From: Rugamonas violacea
GTDB lineage: Bacteria > Pseudomonadota > Gammaproteobacteria > Burkholderiales > Burkholderiaceae_D
DNA: 64,000 nucleotides
Assembly (NCBI RefSeq): GCF_016461825.1
Contig: NZ_JAEMNU010000118.1
Span: 16,540-80,539, forward strand
Direction of reading: 5' to 3'
Numbering within the stretch: position 1 is the first letter of the stretch; the number at the start of each line of letters is the position of its first letter. The notes under the pieces were generated by a model. It worked only from the letters and a program-made list of their open reading frames with translations, was not told the DNA's origin and searched no databases. Positions 7,034 to 15,756 of this stretch are shown here, piece after piece. A program made the translations under genes and the position numbers.

Positions 7034-8709
7034 TGAACCAAGTGTCGAGCCAGCCGCGCCAGTGGAACACGCTGCAGCGCAACCGCGCCGCGCGGCTGGA
7101 ACGGGGCCGCGCCGCGCTCGGCAACCAGCTGGCCGGCAAAAGCCTGCCGGCCGGCCGCATCGCCGACCTGCTGCACGCCGTGCTCGAATGCGGCGACCGC
7201 GTCTGCCTGGAGGGGAACAACCAGAAGCAGGCCGACTTCCTCGGCCAGGCGCTGGCCGGGCTGGACCCGGCCCGCGTCAACGGCCTGCACATGCTGCAGT
7301 CGGTGCTGGCCCTGCCCGAACACCTCGACGTGTTCGAGCGCGGCGTGGCGTCCAAGCTGGACTTTTCCTTCTCCGGCCCGCAGGCCGGCCGGGTGGCCAA
7401 GCTGCTGGCCGCCGGCAAGCTCAATATCGGCGCCATCCACACCTACCTGGAGCTGTTCAGCCGCTACTTCGTCGACCTGCCGCCGCGCGTGGCCTTGATC
7501 GCCGCCGAGGCGGCCGACCGCAACGGCAACCTGTACACCGGCCCGAACACCGAGGACACGCCGGCCATCGTCGAGGCCACCGCCTTCAAGAACGGCATCG
7601 TCATCGTCCAGGTCAACCAGATCATGGACACGCTGCCGCGCATCGACATCCCCGGCGGCTGGGTCGACTTCGTCGTGCAGTCGCCGACGCCCTACTACAT
7701 CGAGCCGCTGTTCACCCGCGACCCGGCGCAGATCTCCGAGATCCAGGTGCTGATGGCGATGATGGCGATCAAGGGCATCTACGCCGAGTACGGCGTCGAG
7801 CGGCTCAACCACGGCATCGGCTTCGACACCGCCGCCATCGAGCTGCTGCTGCCGACCTACGCCGCCTCGCTCGGCCTGCAAGGCAAGATCGGCCGCCACT
7901 GGGCGCTCAATCCGCATCCGGCGCTGATTCCGGCGATCGAATCGGGCTTCGTCGAATCGGTCTACTCCTTCGGCTCCGAGCTGGGCATGGAAGACTACAT
8001 CCGCGCCCGCCCCGACGTGTTCGCGGTCGGCCCGGACGGCTCGATGCGCAGCAACCGCGCGCTCTGCCAGGCGGCCGGCCACTACGCCTGCGACATGTTC
8101 ATCGGCTCGACCCTGCAGATCGATTTGCAGGGCAATTCGTCGACCGCCACGCTGGGCCGCATCTCCGGCTTCGGCGGCGCGCCCAACATGGGCGCCGACG
8201 CGCGCGGCCGGCGCCACGCCAGCGCGGCCTGGCTGAAGGCCGGCGCCGAGGCGCGCGGCGGCCGCAACACCATCCCGCGCGGCCAGAAGCTGGTGGTGCA
8301 GATCGTCGAGACCTTCCGCGAGCACATGCAACCGGCCTTCGTCGAGCGACTCGACGCCTGGGAACTGGCCGAGCAGGCCGGCATGGCGATCCCGCCGGTG
8401 ATGATCTACGGCGACGACGTGACCCACATCCTGACCGAGGAAGGCATCGCCAACCTGCTGCTGTGCCGCAGCGACGAGGAACGCGAACAGGCCATCCGCG
8501 GCGTGGCCGGCTACACGCCGGTCGGCCTGGCGCGCGACCAAGCGATGGTGGAGGATCTGCGCCGGCGCGGCATCATCCGCCGCGCCGAAGACCTGGGCAT
8601 CGACAAACGCCTGGCCACGCGCGACCTGCTGGCGGCGAAGAACATGAAGGACCTGGTGCGCGCCTCGGGCGGTTTGTACAACCCGCCCAAACGCTTCCGC
8701 AACTGGTGA
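7033..8709 (+). CDS. mdcA: Malonate decarboxylase alpha subunit (acetyl-ACP:malonate ACP transferase)
   Basis: A 558-aa protein that moves the acyl-carrier MdcC from acetyl to malonyl during the decarboxylation cycle. Recognisable family segments include NQKQADFLGQAL near residue 65, FSGPQAGRVAKLLAAGKLNIGAIHTYLELFSRYF, and LGRISGFGGAPNMGADARGRRHAS near residue 380, which is a strong MdcA block. The C-terminal GYTPVGLARDQAMVEDLRRRGII segment is also typical. Two ATG codons stand in tandem at 7030 and 7033; the second has the better spacing to GGGAG. It is preceded by the TRAP permease with a stop/start overlap and followed, after a 124-base gap holding an inverted repeat, by mdcC. Confidence 0.96.
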   Translation: MNQVSSQPRQWNTLQRNRAARLERGRAALGNQLAGKSLPAGRIADLLHAVLECGDRVCLEGNNQKQADFLGQALAGLDPARVNGLHMLQSVLALPEHLDVFERGVASKLDFSFSGPQAGRVAKLLAAGKLNIGAIHTYLELFSRYFVDLPPRVALIAAEAADRNGNLYTGPNTEDTPAIVEATAFKNGIVIVQVNQIMDTLPRIDIPGGWVDFVVQSPTPYYIEPLFTRDPAQISEIQVLMAMMAIKGIYAEYGVERLNHGIGFDTAAIELLLPTYAASLGLQGKIGRHWALNPHPALIPAIESGFVESVYSFGSELGMEDYIRARPDVFAVGPDGSMRSNRALCQAAGHYACDMFIGSTLQIDLQGNSSTATLGRISGFGGAPNMGADARGRRHASAAWLKAGAEARGGRNTIPRGQKLVVQIVETFREHMQPAFVERLDAWELAEQAGMAIPPVMIYGDDVTHILTEEGIANLLLCRSDEEREQAIRGVAGYTPVGLARDQAMVEDLRRRGIIRRAEDLGIDKRLATRDLLAAKNMKDLVRASGGLYNPPKRFRNW

Positions 8710-8740
8710 TCGAGCACGCTGGGACCCAAAGGCGGAGAGC

Positions 8741-8769
8741 TGGGGTCAGACCCGCAGGGTCTGACCCCA
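8741..8769. repeat. Dispersed hairpin repeat, family B copy 1 (inside the mdc operon)
   Basis: TGGGGTCAGACCC (8741-8753), loop GCA, then its exact complement (8757-8769). Weakly paired flanks (ACCCAAAGGCGG on the left, CCGCCGGGT on the right) make a longer imperfect stem. It lies in the 124-base gap between mdcA and mdcC, where an uninterrupted operon would be expected. Two related copies occur near 44.3 and 61.5 kb. There is no T-tract, so it is not a clear terminator. Confidence 0.88.
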
Positions 8770-8833
8770 GATTTCGCCGCCGGGTCTTCTCAAGCGACCG
8801 CCATTGCGCCCCGAATGAGACAAAGGAGCAAGG

Positions 8834-9148
8834 ATGGAAACCCTGAACTACCGATTTGAACAAGGCAGCCGGCGCCTGGCCGAGCGGGCGCAACTGGTCG
8901 GCGTGGTCAGCTCCGGCAACCTGGAGGTGCTGATCGAAGCAGCCGCCTTGGACGGCGCCTGCGCCATCGAGATCAAAACCGCCGCCGTCGGCTTCGGCGC
9001 CATCTGGCAGGCGGTGATGCAGGACTTCCAGCAGCGCTGGCAGCTGGCCGACGTCAGCATTTCGATCAACGACATGGGCGCCACGCCGGCCGTGGTCAGC
9101 CTGCGCCTGGACCAGGCGGTGGAAACCATGCTGGGAGGCGGCGCATGA
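8834..9148 (+). CDS. mdcC: Malonate decarboxylase acyl carrier protein (delta subunit)
   Basis: A 104-aa carrier subunit. Its conserved serine sits in VSSGNLEVLIEA (Ser27 of this copy), the position that carries the 2-prime-(5-phosphoribosyl)-3-prime-dephospho-CoA arm. The C-terminal part DVSISINDMGATPAVVSLRLDQAVE matches the family. AAAGGAGCAAGG precedes the ATG. It ends with an ATGA overlap into mdcD. The arm is made by MdcB and attached by MdcG, both encoded downstream in the same operon. Confidence 0.94.
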   Translation: METLNYRFEQGSRRLAERAQLVGVVSSGNLEVLIEAAALDGACAIEIKTAAVGFGAIWQAVMQDFQQRWQLADVSISINDMGATPAVVSLRLDQAVETMLGGGA

Positions 9149-10041
9149 GCAGCTATCTGGAAGCCAACGCGCGCGAACGTCTGCGCGCCCTGTTCGACGC
9201 CGGCAGCTTTGTCGAATTCGTCGCGCCGGCCGAGCGCATCGTCAGCCCCCACCTGGCGCAGCTGAACGCGCCGGTGGCCTTCGACGACGGCGTCGCCGTC
9301 GGCAGCGCCACGCTGGACGGCCAAACGGTCTACGCGGCGGCGCAGGAAGGCGGCTTCATGGGCGGCGCGGTCGGCGAGGTGCATGGCGCCAAACTGGTCG
9401 GCCTGCTGCGCCGCGCCGTACGCGAACAGGTACCCGCCGTGGTGCTGCTGCTGGAGACGGGCGGCGTGCGTCTGCACGAGGCCAACGCCGGCCTGATCGC
9501 CGTCTCCGAGGTGATGCGCGCCGTGCTCGACACGCGCGCCGCCGGCATTCCGGTGGTGGTGCTGATCGGCGGCTCGAACGGCGCCTTCGGCGGCATGGGC
9601 ATCGTCTCGCGCTGCGCCAACGTGGTGGTGATGTCGGAGGAAGGCCGGTTGGCCATGTCCGGCCCCGAGGTGATCGAGACGGCCAGCGGCGTCGAGGAAT
9701 TCGACTCGCGCGACCGCGCGCTGGTCTGGCGCACCACCGGCGGCAAGCACCGCTACCTGCTGGGCGACTGCCAGATGATCGTGGCCGACGACGCGGCGGC
9801 CTTCCGCCAGGCCGCCATCGACGCCATCGCCGGCTGCGCCGCCGCGCCGGTCGAACTGACATTGGCGGCGATGGAAGCCGAACAGCGGCTGCTGAGCGAG
9901 CGGCTGGAGCGCTTCGGCGACATGAGCGATCCGCTCGACATCTGGGCCGCGCTGGGCATGGCCGAACCGAACAAGCTGCCGATGCTGGAGGCCGAAGCCT
10001 TCGTCCGCGCCGCCGCGCCACACCGCCTGGGAGCGAATTAA
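9145..10041 (+). CDS. mdcD: Malonate decarboxylase beta subunit
   Basis: A 298-aa carboxyltransferase-like subunit that, with the gamma subunit, removes CO2 from malonyl-ACP. It has the crotonase-like carboxylase fold: EGGFMGGAVGEVHGAKL, LLLETGGVRLHEANAGLIAVSEV and GGSNGAFGGMGIVSRCANVVVM are the diagnostic blocks. The C-terminal EERLERFGDMSDPLDIW-like helix is normal for MdcD. The start overlaps the stop of mdcC (ATGA) and the stop shares one base with the start of mdcE (TAATG), which suits 1:1 production of the two catalytic halves. Confidence 0.95.
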   Translation: MSSYLEANARERLRALFDAGSFVEFVAPAERIVSPHLAQLNAPVAFDDGVAVGSATLDGQTVYAAAQEGGFMGGAVGEVHGAKLVGLLRRAVREQVPAVVLLLETGGVRLHEANAGLIAVSEVMRAVLDTRAAGIPVVVLIGGSNGAFGGMGIVSRCANVVVMSEEGRLAMSGPEVIETASGVEEFDSRDRALVWRTTGGKHRYLLGDCQMIVADDAAAFRQAAIDAIAGCAAAPVELTLAAMEAEQRLLSERLERFGDMSDPLDIWAALGMAEPNKLPMLEAEAFVRAAAPHRLGAN

Positions 10042-10802
10042 TGGACTGGAAAACACTGGCGGCGACGCTGTTCCCGCTCGGGCATGCCATCGGCGCGCAG
10101 GACGACTTCTTGTCCGGCACGGCGCAGGTGGGCGAGCAAACCATCGCCGTGATCGGCACCACCGGCCACGCGCCGATCGGCGTGGAGATCGCGCTGGCGC
10201 AGGCCAAGGCGGTGCTGCAAACGGTGCGCGAGGCGCCCGGCCGGCCCATCCTGATCCTGGTCGACACGCAGGGCCAGCGCCTGCGCCACCGCGACGAGAT
10301 GTTGGGCATCAACAGCTATATGGCCCACCTGGGCAAGTGCGTCGACCTGGCGCGGCGGCAGGGGCATGCGGTGATCGGCCTGGTGTACGACCAAGCGCTG
10401 TCGGGCGGCTTCATCACCAGCGGCTTGATGGCCGACGCCTGCTACGCCCTGCCCGGCGCCACCATCCGCGTGATGGGACTGCCGGCGATGGCGCGCATCA
10501 CCAAGGTGCCGCTGGAGACGCTGACCGAACTGGCCAAGAGCAATCCGGTGTTCGCGCCGGGGCCGGAGAACTATCTGCGCATGGGCGGCCTGCAGGAGAT
10601 CTGGCACGACGATCTGGCGCGGCGGCTGGCCGAGGCGCTGCGGCTGGTCGAGGACGGCCGCGCCGCCGAGCAAAGCGGCGCGCAAAGCGGCGGGCCGGCC
10701 GGCGACCGGCGCAGCGCGCTCGGCCTGGCGCGCGGCGGACGGCTGTGCGCCCAACCGGTCATCGACGCCATCGTGGCGGGCGGCCATGTACGCCCGGCAT
10801 AG
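10041..10802 (+). CDS. mdcE: Malonate decarboxylase gamma subunit
   Basis: A 253-aa partner of MdcD. It carries the typical gamma blocks ILVDTQGQRLRHRDEMLGIN (residues about 74-93), GLVYDQALSGGFITSGLMAD and PGATIRVMGLPAMARITKVP. The region after residue 205 (AAEQSGAQSGGPAGDRRS) is a small Gly/Ser-rich insertion before a conserved terminal helix. The start is fixed by the one-base TAATG overlap with mdcD. The final 17 bases overlap mdcG. Confidence 0.94.
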   Translation: MDWKTLAATLFPLGHAIGAQDDFLSGTAQVGEQTIAVIGTTGHAPIGVEIALAQAKAVLQTVREAPGRPILILVDTQGQRLRHRDEMLGINSYMAHLGKCVDLARRQGHAVIGLVYDQALSGGFITSGLMADACYALPGATIRVMGLPAMARITKVPLETLTELAKSNPVFAPGPENYLRMGGLQEIWHDDLARRLAEALRLVEDGRAAEQSGAQSGGPAGDRRSALGLARGGRLCAQPVIDAIVAGGHVRPA

Positions 10803-11451
10803 CCTGGTCTGGCTGTCGGCGCGGGGCTGGCAGGCCACCATCGCGGCCGCCGCGCCGGAGCACGCCGGCGCGCTACAACAATGGCAACGCGCCGGCCATC
10901 CCAGCATTGTGCGGCGGCGCGACGCCGATGCCGGCGCCGACCAGATCTGCCTCGGCGTGGCGCTGCCACCCGAAGCCGGCGGCCGCAAGCCGCGCATCGC
11001 CTTGCGCGTGGACGCCGCCGAGGTGGCGCGCCATTGGGCGCCGCTGCCGCTGGCCGCCCTGCTCGACATGCCGGCGCTGCCCGCCGTCTGGCAGGCAGCG
11101 CTGGCGGCCTTGCTGGACGACGCCCACGACGCCGGCATCGAGCTGCGCGTCTACGGCTCGGTCGCGCTGCAGGTGCTGACCGGCCTGGCCTACTTGCGCG
11201 CCGGCTCCGACATCGACATCCTGTTCCAACCCGCCAGCACGGCGCAGTTGCACGACGGCGTGGCGCTGCTGGCGCGGCACGCCGCCTATCTGCCGCTGGA
11301 CGGCGAAATCGTCTTCCCGTCGGCGCAAGCGGTGGCGTGGAAGGAGTGGTACGCCGCCGATGCCGGCCAAGCCAGGGTGCTGGCCAAGCTGGCCGACGGC
11401 GTGCGCCTGGCCACGCGCGATGAACTGTGCGCCGCGTTGGAGCCGGCATGA
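10786..11451 (+). CDS. mdcG: Phosphoribosyl-dephospho-CoA transferase (holo-MdcC synthase)
   Basis: A 221-aa nucleotidyltransferase-like enzyme that joins the triphosphoribosyl-dephospho-CoA precursor to the serine of MdcC. The motif YGSVALQVLTGLAYLRAGSDIDIL (about residues 124-147) holds the GS and D-x-D metal-binding residues of this superfamily. The start MYARHSLVWL overlaps the end of mdcE by 17 bases, and the stop overlaps mdcB by ATGA. Length is normal for MdcG. Confidence 0.92.
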   Translation: MYARHSLVWLSARGWQATIAAAAPEHAGALQQWQRAGHPSIVRRRDADAGADQICLGVALPPEAGGRKPRIALRVDAAEVARHWAPLPLAALLDMPALPAVWQAALAALLDDAHDAGIELRVYGSVALQVLTGLAYLRAGSDIDILFQPASTAQLHDGVALLARHAAYLPLDGEIVFPSAQAVAWKEWYAADAGQARVLAKLADGVRLATRDELCAALEPA

Positions 11452-12428
11452 ATCGGCCAGATCGGCAGCCAGATCGGCAGCCTCCTCTCCAGCCAAATTT
11501 TCAATCCGGGCAGCGCGGCCGCCACGCGCGCGCCGGCGAGCCGGGCCGGGCGCCTTCGCTGTCGCCGGCGCAGCGCCGCGCCGCCTTGCGCCGGCAACGC
11601 GCCTTCGCCGCCGCCATCGCCCGCCTCGCCGTGCGCAGCCTGTACGCCGAGTTGAGCCTGCACCCCAAGCCGGGCCTGGTCTCGCTGGTCGACAACGGCA
11701 GCCACGACGACATGAACGCGGCCACCTTCCTGCGCAGCCTGTTCGCGCTGCGCCACTACTTCCGCCACATCTGCCTGGCCGGCATACAGGGTGCGCCCTT
11801 CGCCCGCCTCAAGCAACTGGGCATCGAAGCCGAAACGCGGATGATGCACGCCACCGGCGGCGTCAACACCCATCGCGGCGCCATCTTCAGCCTGGGCCTG
11901 CTGTGCGCGGCGGCCGGACGCGGCGCGGCGCAAGGCATGCCGCTGACGCCGGCCGCCTTGCGCGCCGTGCTGCTGATCCGTTGGAGCGACGAATTGGCCG
12001 CCCATTGCGGCGCCGGCGCGCCCAGCCACGGCCTGCGCGCCGCCGCGCTGCACGCCGTCAGCGGCGCGCGCGAGGAAGGTGCGCTGGGCTTGCCGTCGGT
12101 GTTCGACATCGGCCTGCCGGCGCTGCAAGCGAGCCTGGCGCGCGGCGCGGCGATGCAGCAGGCCCGCGTCGACACGCTGTTCGCCTTGATGGCCCACGTC
12201 AGCGACACCAACGTCTACCATCGCGGCGGCAGCGCCGGCGCACGCACGGTGCGCGCCGAGGCCGAACGCTTCCTGGCCCTTGGCGGCACCGCCCATCCGC
12301 AATGGCGCCAAACGGCGCTGGCCTGCCACCGCCTGTTCGTGCGGCAGCGCCTGTCGCCGGGCGGCGCCGCCGACCTGCTGGCGGCCAGCTGCCTGGTGCA
12401 CGCCATGTCCACCCTGCCGGCGCCATGA
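11448..12428 (+). CDS. mdcB: Triphosphoribosyl-dephospho-CoA synthase
   Basis: A 326-aa enzyme of the CitG/MdcB family that makes the precursor of the MdcC prosthetic group from ATP and dephospho-CoA. Family markers are LYAELSLHPKPGLVSLVDNGSHDDM (about residues 65-90), GIEAETRMMHATGGVNTHRGAIFSLGLL and HVSDTNVYHRGG. The first 45 residues are Arg/Gln/Pro-rich and low-complexity, longer than usual, and may be disordered. The ATG at 11448 makes an ATGA overlap with mdcG; an upstream in-frame ATG at 11427 is less likely. Confidence 0.93.
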   Translation: MNRPDRQPDRQPPLQPNFQSGQRGRHARAGEPGRAPSLSPAQRRAALRRQRAFAAAIARLAVRSLYAELSLHPKPGLVSLVDNGSHDDMNAATFLRSLFALRHYFRHICLAGIQGAPFARLKQLGIEAETRMMHATGGVNTHRGAIFSLGLLCAAAGRGAAQGMPLTPAALRAVLLIRWSDELAAHCGAGAPSHGLRAAALHAVSGAREEGALGLPSVFDIGLPALQASLARGAAMQQARVDTLFALMAHVSDTNVYHRGGSAGARTVRAEAERFLALGGTAHPQWRQTALACHRLFVRQRLSPGGAADLLAASCLVHAMSTLPAP

Positions 12429-13321
12429 GAAGCCGGCTGTTGATACTCTGCCCCGGCCAGGGCGACCAGCACGCGCAGATGTTCGATCTGGCGCGCGGCG
12501 AACCGCGCGCGGCCGCCCTGCTCGACTCGCTCGCCCTGCCGCCGCTGCGGCACATGTTCGACAACCGCAGCGCCCAGCAGTTGATCGTCGCCAGCACGCT
12601 GGCCACCTGGGAGGCGTTGCGCGACAAGGTGCCGCCGCCGGCGCTGGTGGCCGGCTACAGCATCGGCGAACTGTCGGCCTACGGCGTGGCCGGCGCCTAC
12701 ACGCCGGCGCAGACGCTGGCCCTGGCCGAGGCGCGCGCCCGGTTGATGGACGCCTGCCTGGACGCGCAACCCGACCAGGCGCTGGCGGCGCTGTCCGGCC
12801 TGCCGCTGCGCCAGGCCGCCATCTTATGCGCCGGGCAGTCCTGCCACGTCGCCATCGAGACCGGCGCGGACAGCTGCATCGCCGGCGGACCGGCCGCCGC
12901 GCTGGCCGCCCTCGAAGCACAGACCGTCGCGGCGGGCGGCCGCTGCAAGCGCCTGCCGGTGGCCGTCGCCTCGCACACGCCCTACATGGCGGCGGCGGTG
13001 GCGCCGTTCGCCAAGCTGCTGGGCGACGCCGACTTCGCCCCCATGCGCGCGCCGGTGGTGGCCGGCATCAGCGCGCTGGCCGGCAGCGGCAAGGCGCAAG
13101 CGGTCGAGCACCTGTCGCGCCAGTTGGCCGAAACAATCCTGTGGGCCGGCTGCATGGACACCTGCGCCGAGGCCGGCGTCACCGTGGCGCTGGAACTGGG
13201 GCCGGGCGCGGCGCTGTCGCGCATGCTGCGCGCGCGCCATCCGCACATCGCCTGCCGCTCGGCGGCCGAGTTCCGCAGCCTCGCCGGCGTGGTCGGCTGG
13301 CTGGAACGCGAGTGCGGCTAG
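12425..13321 (+). CDS. mdcH: Malonyl-CoA:ACP transacylase of malonate decarboxylase (epsilon subunit)
   Basis: A 298-aa FabD-like acyltransferase that primes the carrier with malonyl from malonyl-CoA. It begins LLILCPGQGDQHAQMF and has the nucleophile motif GYSIGE (GxSxG, Ser near residue 80). The catalytic His lies in AVASHTPYMAAAV near residue 180, and a GPGAALSRM block is near the end. Its start overlaps mdcB by ATGA. It is the last gene of the malonate unit; its TAG stop shares a CTAG with the stop of the convergent TonB receptor, leaving no intergenic terminator. Confidence 0.94.
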   Translation: MRSRLLILCPGQGDQHAQMFDLARGEPRAAALLDSLALPPLRHMFDNRSAQQLIVASTLATWEALRDKVPPPALVAGYSIGELSAYGVAGAYTPAQTLALAEARARLMDACLDAQPDQALAALSGLPLRQAAILCAGQSCHVAIETGADSCIAGGPAAALAALEAQTVAAGGRCKRLPVAVASHTPYMAAAVAPFAKLLGDADFAPMRAPVVAGISALAGSGKAQAVEHLSRQLAETILWAGCMDTCAEAGVTVALELGPGAALSRMLRARHPHIACRSAAEFRSLAGVVGWLERECG

Positions 13322-15723
13322 AACGATTTCCCCAACGTGATACCGACGGTGCGTGGCCGCACGATGGCGACGCGCCGCGTCGTCGGCAGGTCGGCGGAGA
13401 TGGCGGTCGGCAGGCCGGTCTGGCCGATCTTGTTGAGCAGATTATCGACAAAGAAGGTGGCGACCCAGGCGGGCCGCGCGCCGGCCGGTTGCAAGCCCAG
13501 CTTGAAGTTCCACTGGCTGAAGCCTGGTCGGCGGTGGAAGGGGCTGTCGCGCTCGTACAGGAATTTGGCGGCGCCGGTGTAGGTGGCGTCCAGCCGCGCA
13601 TAGGCGGCGTGGCCGGCGCCGGCGGCGAAGGCATATTCGGCCGCCGCGCTGCCGCTCCAGCGCGGCACATCGAGCAGCATGTCGCCCCGCTTGGCGGCGG
13701 TGCCCGGCACGTCGTTCGACAAGGTGGCGCTGACATAGCCTGCGCTGGCGCGCAACTTGAGCCGTGAGCTGGCCTGGAAGGCCGCCTCCAGCTCGCCGCC
13801 CCGGCTTCTGGCCGCGCCGAAGTTGGCGGTGATGTTGAAGCCGCACTGCAGCACGATCTGCTGCTGCACCTTGCTCCAGTCGATGGAGTAGAGCGCGCCG
13901 TTGAGCGTCAAACGCCGTTCCAGCCATTCCGATTTGAGTCCCAGCTCGTAGCTCCACAGGCTGTCCGGCGCGAACTTGAGCAAGGCGCTGGCGCTCAGTC
14001 CCAGCGTGGCGATCTCCTTGGCGCACAGCGCCGCCGGCGCCGGGTTGTTCGGCCCGCCGGGCCGGTAGCCCTTGGCCGCCGTCAGGTAGGCCATGCGCTG
14101 CGGGTCGATCTGCCAGGACAGGTTCAGCTTCGGCGTGTAGCCGTGGTCGGACGAGTCGCCCGTCACCGCCGACGGGCCGCCGTTGAAGACGCCGTCGCCC
14201 TGCTGGGCGAAGCCCTGGTCGACCTGGAAGGCGCGCAGGCCGAGGCGCAAGGTCCACGCCGGCGCCAACCGGTAGGCGCCCTCGGCGAACAGCGCGCGCT
14301 CGCGCACGGTGGCCTGGCGCGCGCCGCTGAAGAAGCTGCCGAAACTGCTGCCGAAGCGCTCGTTGTACCCCTGCGGCAGCGGGATGGACGAGGCCAGCGG
14401 CGCGTCGACGTGGTGGTAGTAGGCGCCGCCGATCAGTTGCAGCGGGCCGGCCAGGTCCGACAACAGGCGCAGCTCCTGGGTGAACTCGCGGTTGACGTAG
14501 TCGCCATGCATGCCGCTGGGGTAGACCGCCGTCTGCGGCGCCGGCGAGAAGAAGTAGTACAGCACCTTGGACGAGTCCTCGTCGACGGCGACGCGACGGT
14601 CGTAGTAGGAGGTCGACGAGACCAGTTCGACCTGCGGCCAATTTTTACGCACGGTGAGATTGGCCAGCGTGGAGTTCTGCGTACTCGGCTCGGGCACCAA
14701 GCGGGTTTGCAGCAGGCGCTGCGAACCGCCCGGCGGCAGGTCGATCTGGAACGGCGCGGCCAGCGCCATGTGCTGGTAGTACAGCGAGGCGTTGACAGCC
14801 AGGCCGTCGGCCAGGTTCAGGCGCAAGGCCAGGCGCGCGCCACGGGTGCGCTCGGTGTTGACGCCGGCCTGGCGCGGCGCGTCCGGCGCCGCCGCCAGGA
14901 TGTTGTCGCTGGCGATGGCGTAACGGTCGATGTAGCCGGCCTGCTGGCGCAGGTAGAGGCCGATGCGCAGCGCCGCCACACCCTCGGCCAGGGGGATGTT
15001 CAGCGCCGCGTTGCCCTCCTCGTTCCAACCGCCGCCGGCGCTGTGCGACAGCGTCGCGCCGGCCTTGCCGCCCAGCCGCGCCAGGTCGGGCTGGGTGCTG
15101 ATGTATTTGATGGTGCCGCCCATCGAACTGGAGCCGTACAGGGTGCCCTGCGGCCCGCGCAGCACTTCGACGCGGGCGATGTCGAACAGGCTGGGGTCGA
15201 TCAGACCGCGCAGCGACAGCAGCGAGGCGTTGCTGGAGGCGCTGATCGGCGTGTCGTCCAGATAGTAGCCGACCGTGCCGGCGGTGCCGGCCACCGAGGA
15301 GACACCCCGGACGATGAGGATGTTCTGTCCCGGGCCGGACGAGACCACGCTCAGGCCCGGCGTCTGCCGCGCCAGTTCGGACAGGTGGGCCACGCCCATG
15401 CGTTGCAGATCGCGCTCGTCCAGCGAGGTGACGCTGACGGGGATGCTCTGCAAGGCCTCGGCGCGCTTTTGCGCCGTCACCAGCACCTGTTCGACCGCGC
15501 CCTCGACCGCTTGCTGGGCTTGTGCGGCCGGCGCCAAACACAGGCCGACGACCGAACCGACAAGCGGGCCGACGAACGGGTTGAAGAACGGGCCGTGGAA
15601 GCTGCCGACGAACGGGCTGAAGAACGGGCCGAAGAAGGGACTGGGATACGGCCGCAAAAACAGCCGCGCCGGCGGGCGCGCGGCCGGCATGCTCGTCGCT
15701 TCGCGATACGGTGGCTGGCGCAT
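13318..15723 (-). CDS. TonB-dependent outer-membrane receptor
   Basis: An 801-aa receptor. It has an unusually long N-terminus with two copies of a 12-residue PFF/PFVG repeat just before the likely signal cleavage at AQAQQAVEG. The plug domain follows (QSIPVSVTSLDERDLQRMGV, NILIVRGVSS, RVEVLRGPQGTLYGSSSMGGTIKY at about residues 180-210), then a 22-strand-type barrel ending in VGITLGKSF with a terminal Phe. AGGAGAGCCGC precedes the ATG. It lies 33 bases behind a periplasmic binding-protein gene on the same strand, suggesting a two-gene uptake unit. Substrate unknown; siderophore-like or organic ligands are both possible. Confidence 0.93.
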   Translation of the reverse strand: MRQPPYREATSMPAARPPARLFLRPYPSPFFGPFFSPFVGSFHGPFFNPFVGPLVGSVVGLCLAPAAQAQQAVEGAVEQVLVTAQKRAEALQSIPVSVTSLDERDLQRMGVAHLSELARQTPGLSVVSSGPGQNILIVRGVSSVAGTAGTVGYYLDDTPISASSNASLLSLRGLIDPSLFDIARVEVLRGPQGTLYGSSSMGGTIKYISTQPDLARLGGKAGATLSHSAGGGWNEEGNAALNIPLAEGVAALRIGLYLRQQAGYIDRYAIASDNILAAAPDAPRQAGVNTERTRGARLALRLNLADGLAVNASLYYQHMALAAPFQIDLPPGGSQRLLQTRLVPEPSTQNSTLANLTVRKNWPQVELVSSTSYYDRRVAVDEDSSKVLYYFFSPAPQTAVYPSGMHGDYVNREFTQELRLLSDLAGPLQLIGGAYYHHVDAPLASSIPLPQGYNERFGSSFGSFFSGARQATVRERALFAEGAYRLAPAWTLRLGLRAFQVDQGFAQQGDGVFNGGPSAVTGDSSDHGYTPKLNLSWQIDPQRMAYLTAAKGYRPGGPNNPAPAALCAKEIATLGLSASALLKFAPDSLWSYELGLKSEWLERRLTLNGALYSIDWSKVQQQIVLQCGFNITANFGAARSRGGELEAAFQASSRLKLRASAGYVSATLSNDVPGTAAKRGDMLLDVPRWSGSAAAEYAFAAGAGHAAYARLDATYTGAAKFLYERDSPFHRRPGFSQWNFKLGLQPAGARPAWVATFFVDNLLNKIGQTGLPTAISADLPTTRRVAIVRPRTVGITLGKSF
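15559..15630 (-). repeat. Two tandem 36-base repeats in the TonB receptor leader
   Basis: Bases 15559-15594 and 15595-15630 are diverged copies of one 36-base unit. They encode GPFFNPFVGPLV and GPFFSPFVGSFH in the region before the signal cleavage site. The unit is a multiple of three, so copy-number change would lengthen or shorten the leader without a frameshift. Confidence 0.8.
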
Positions 15724-15756
15724 GCGGCTCTCCTGGTGCTGATGTTGCAGATGGAA

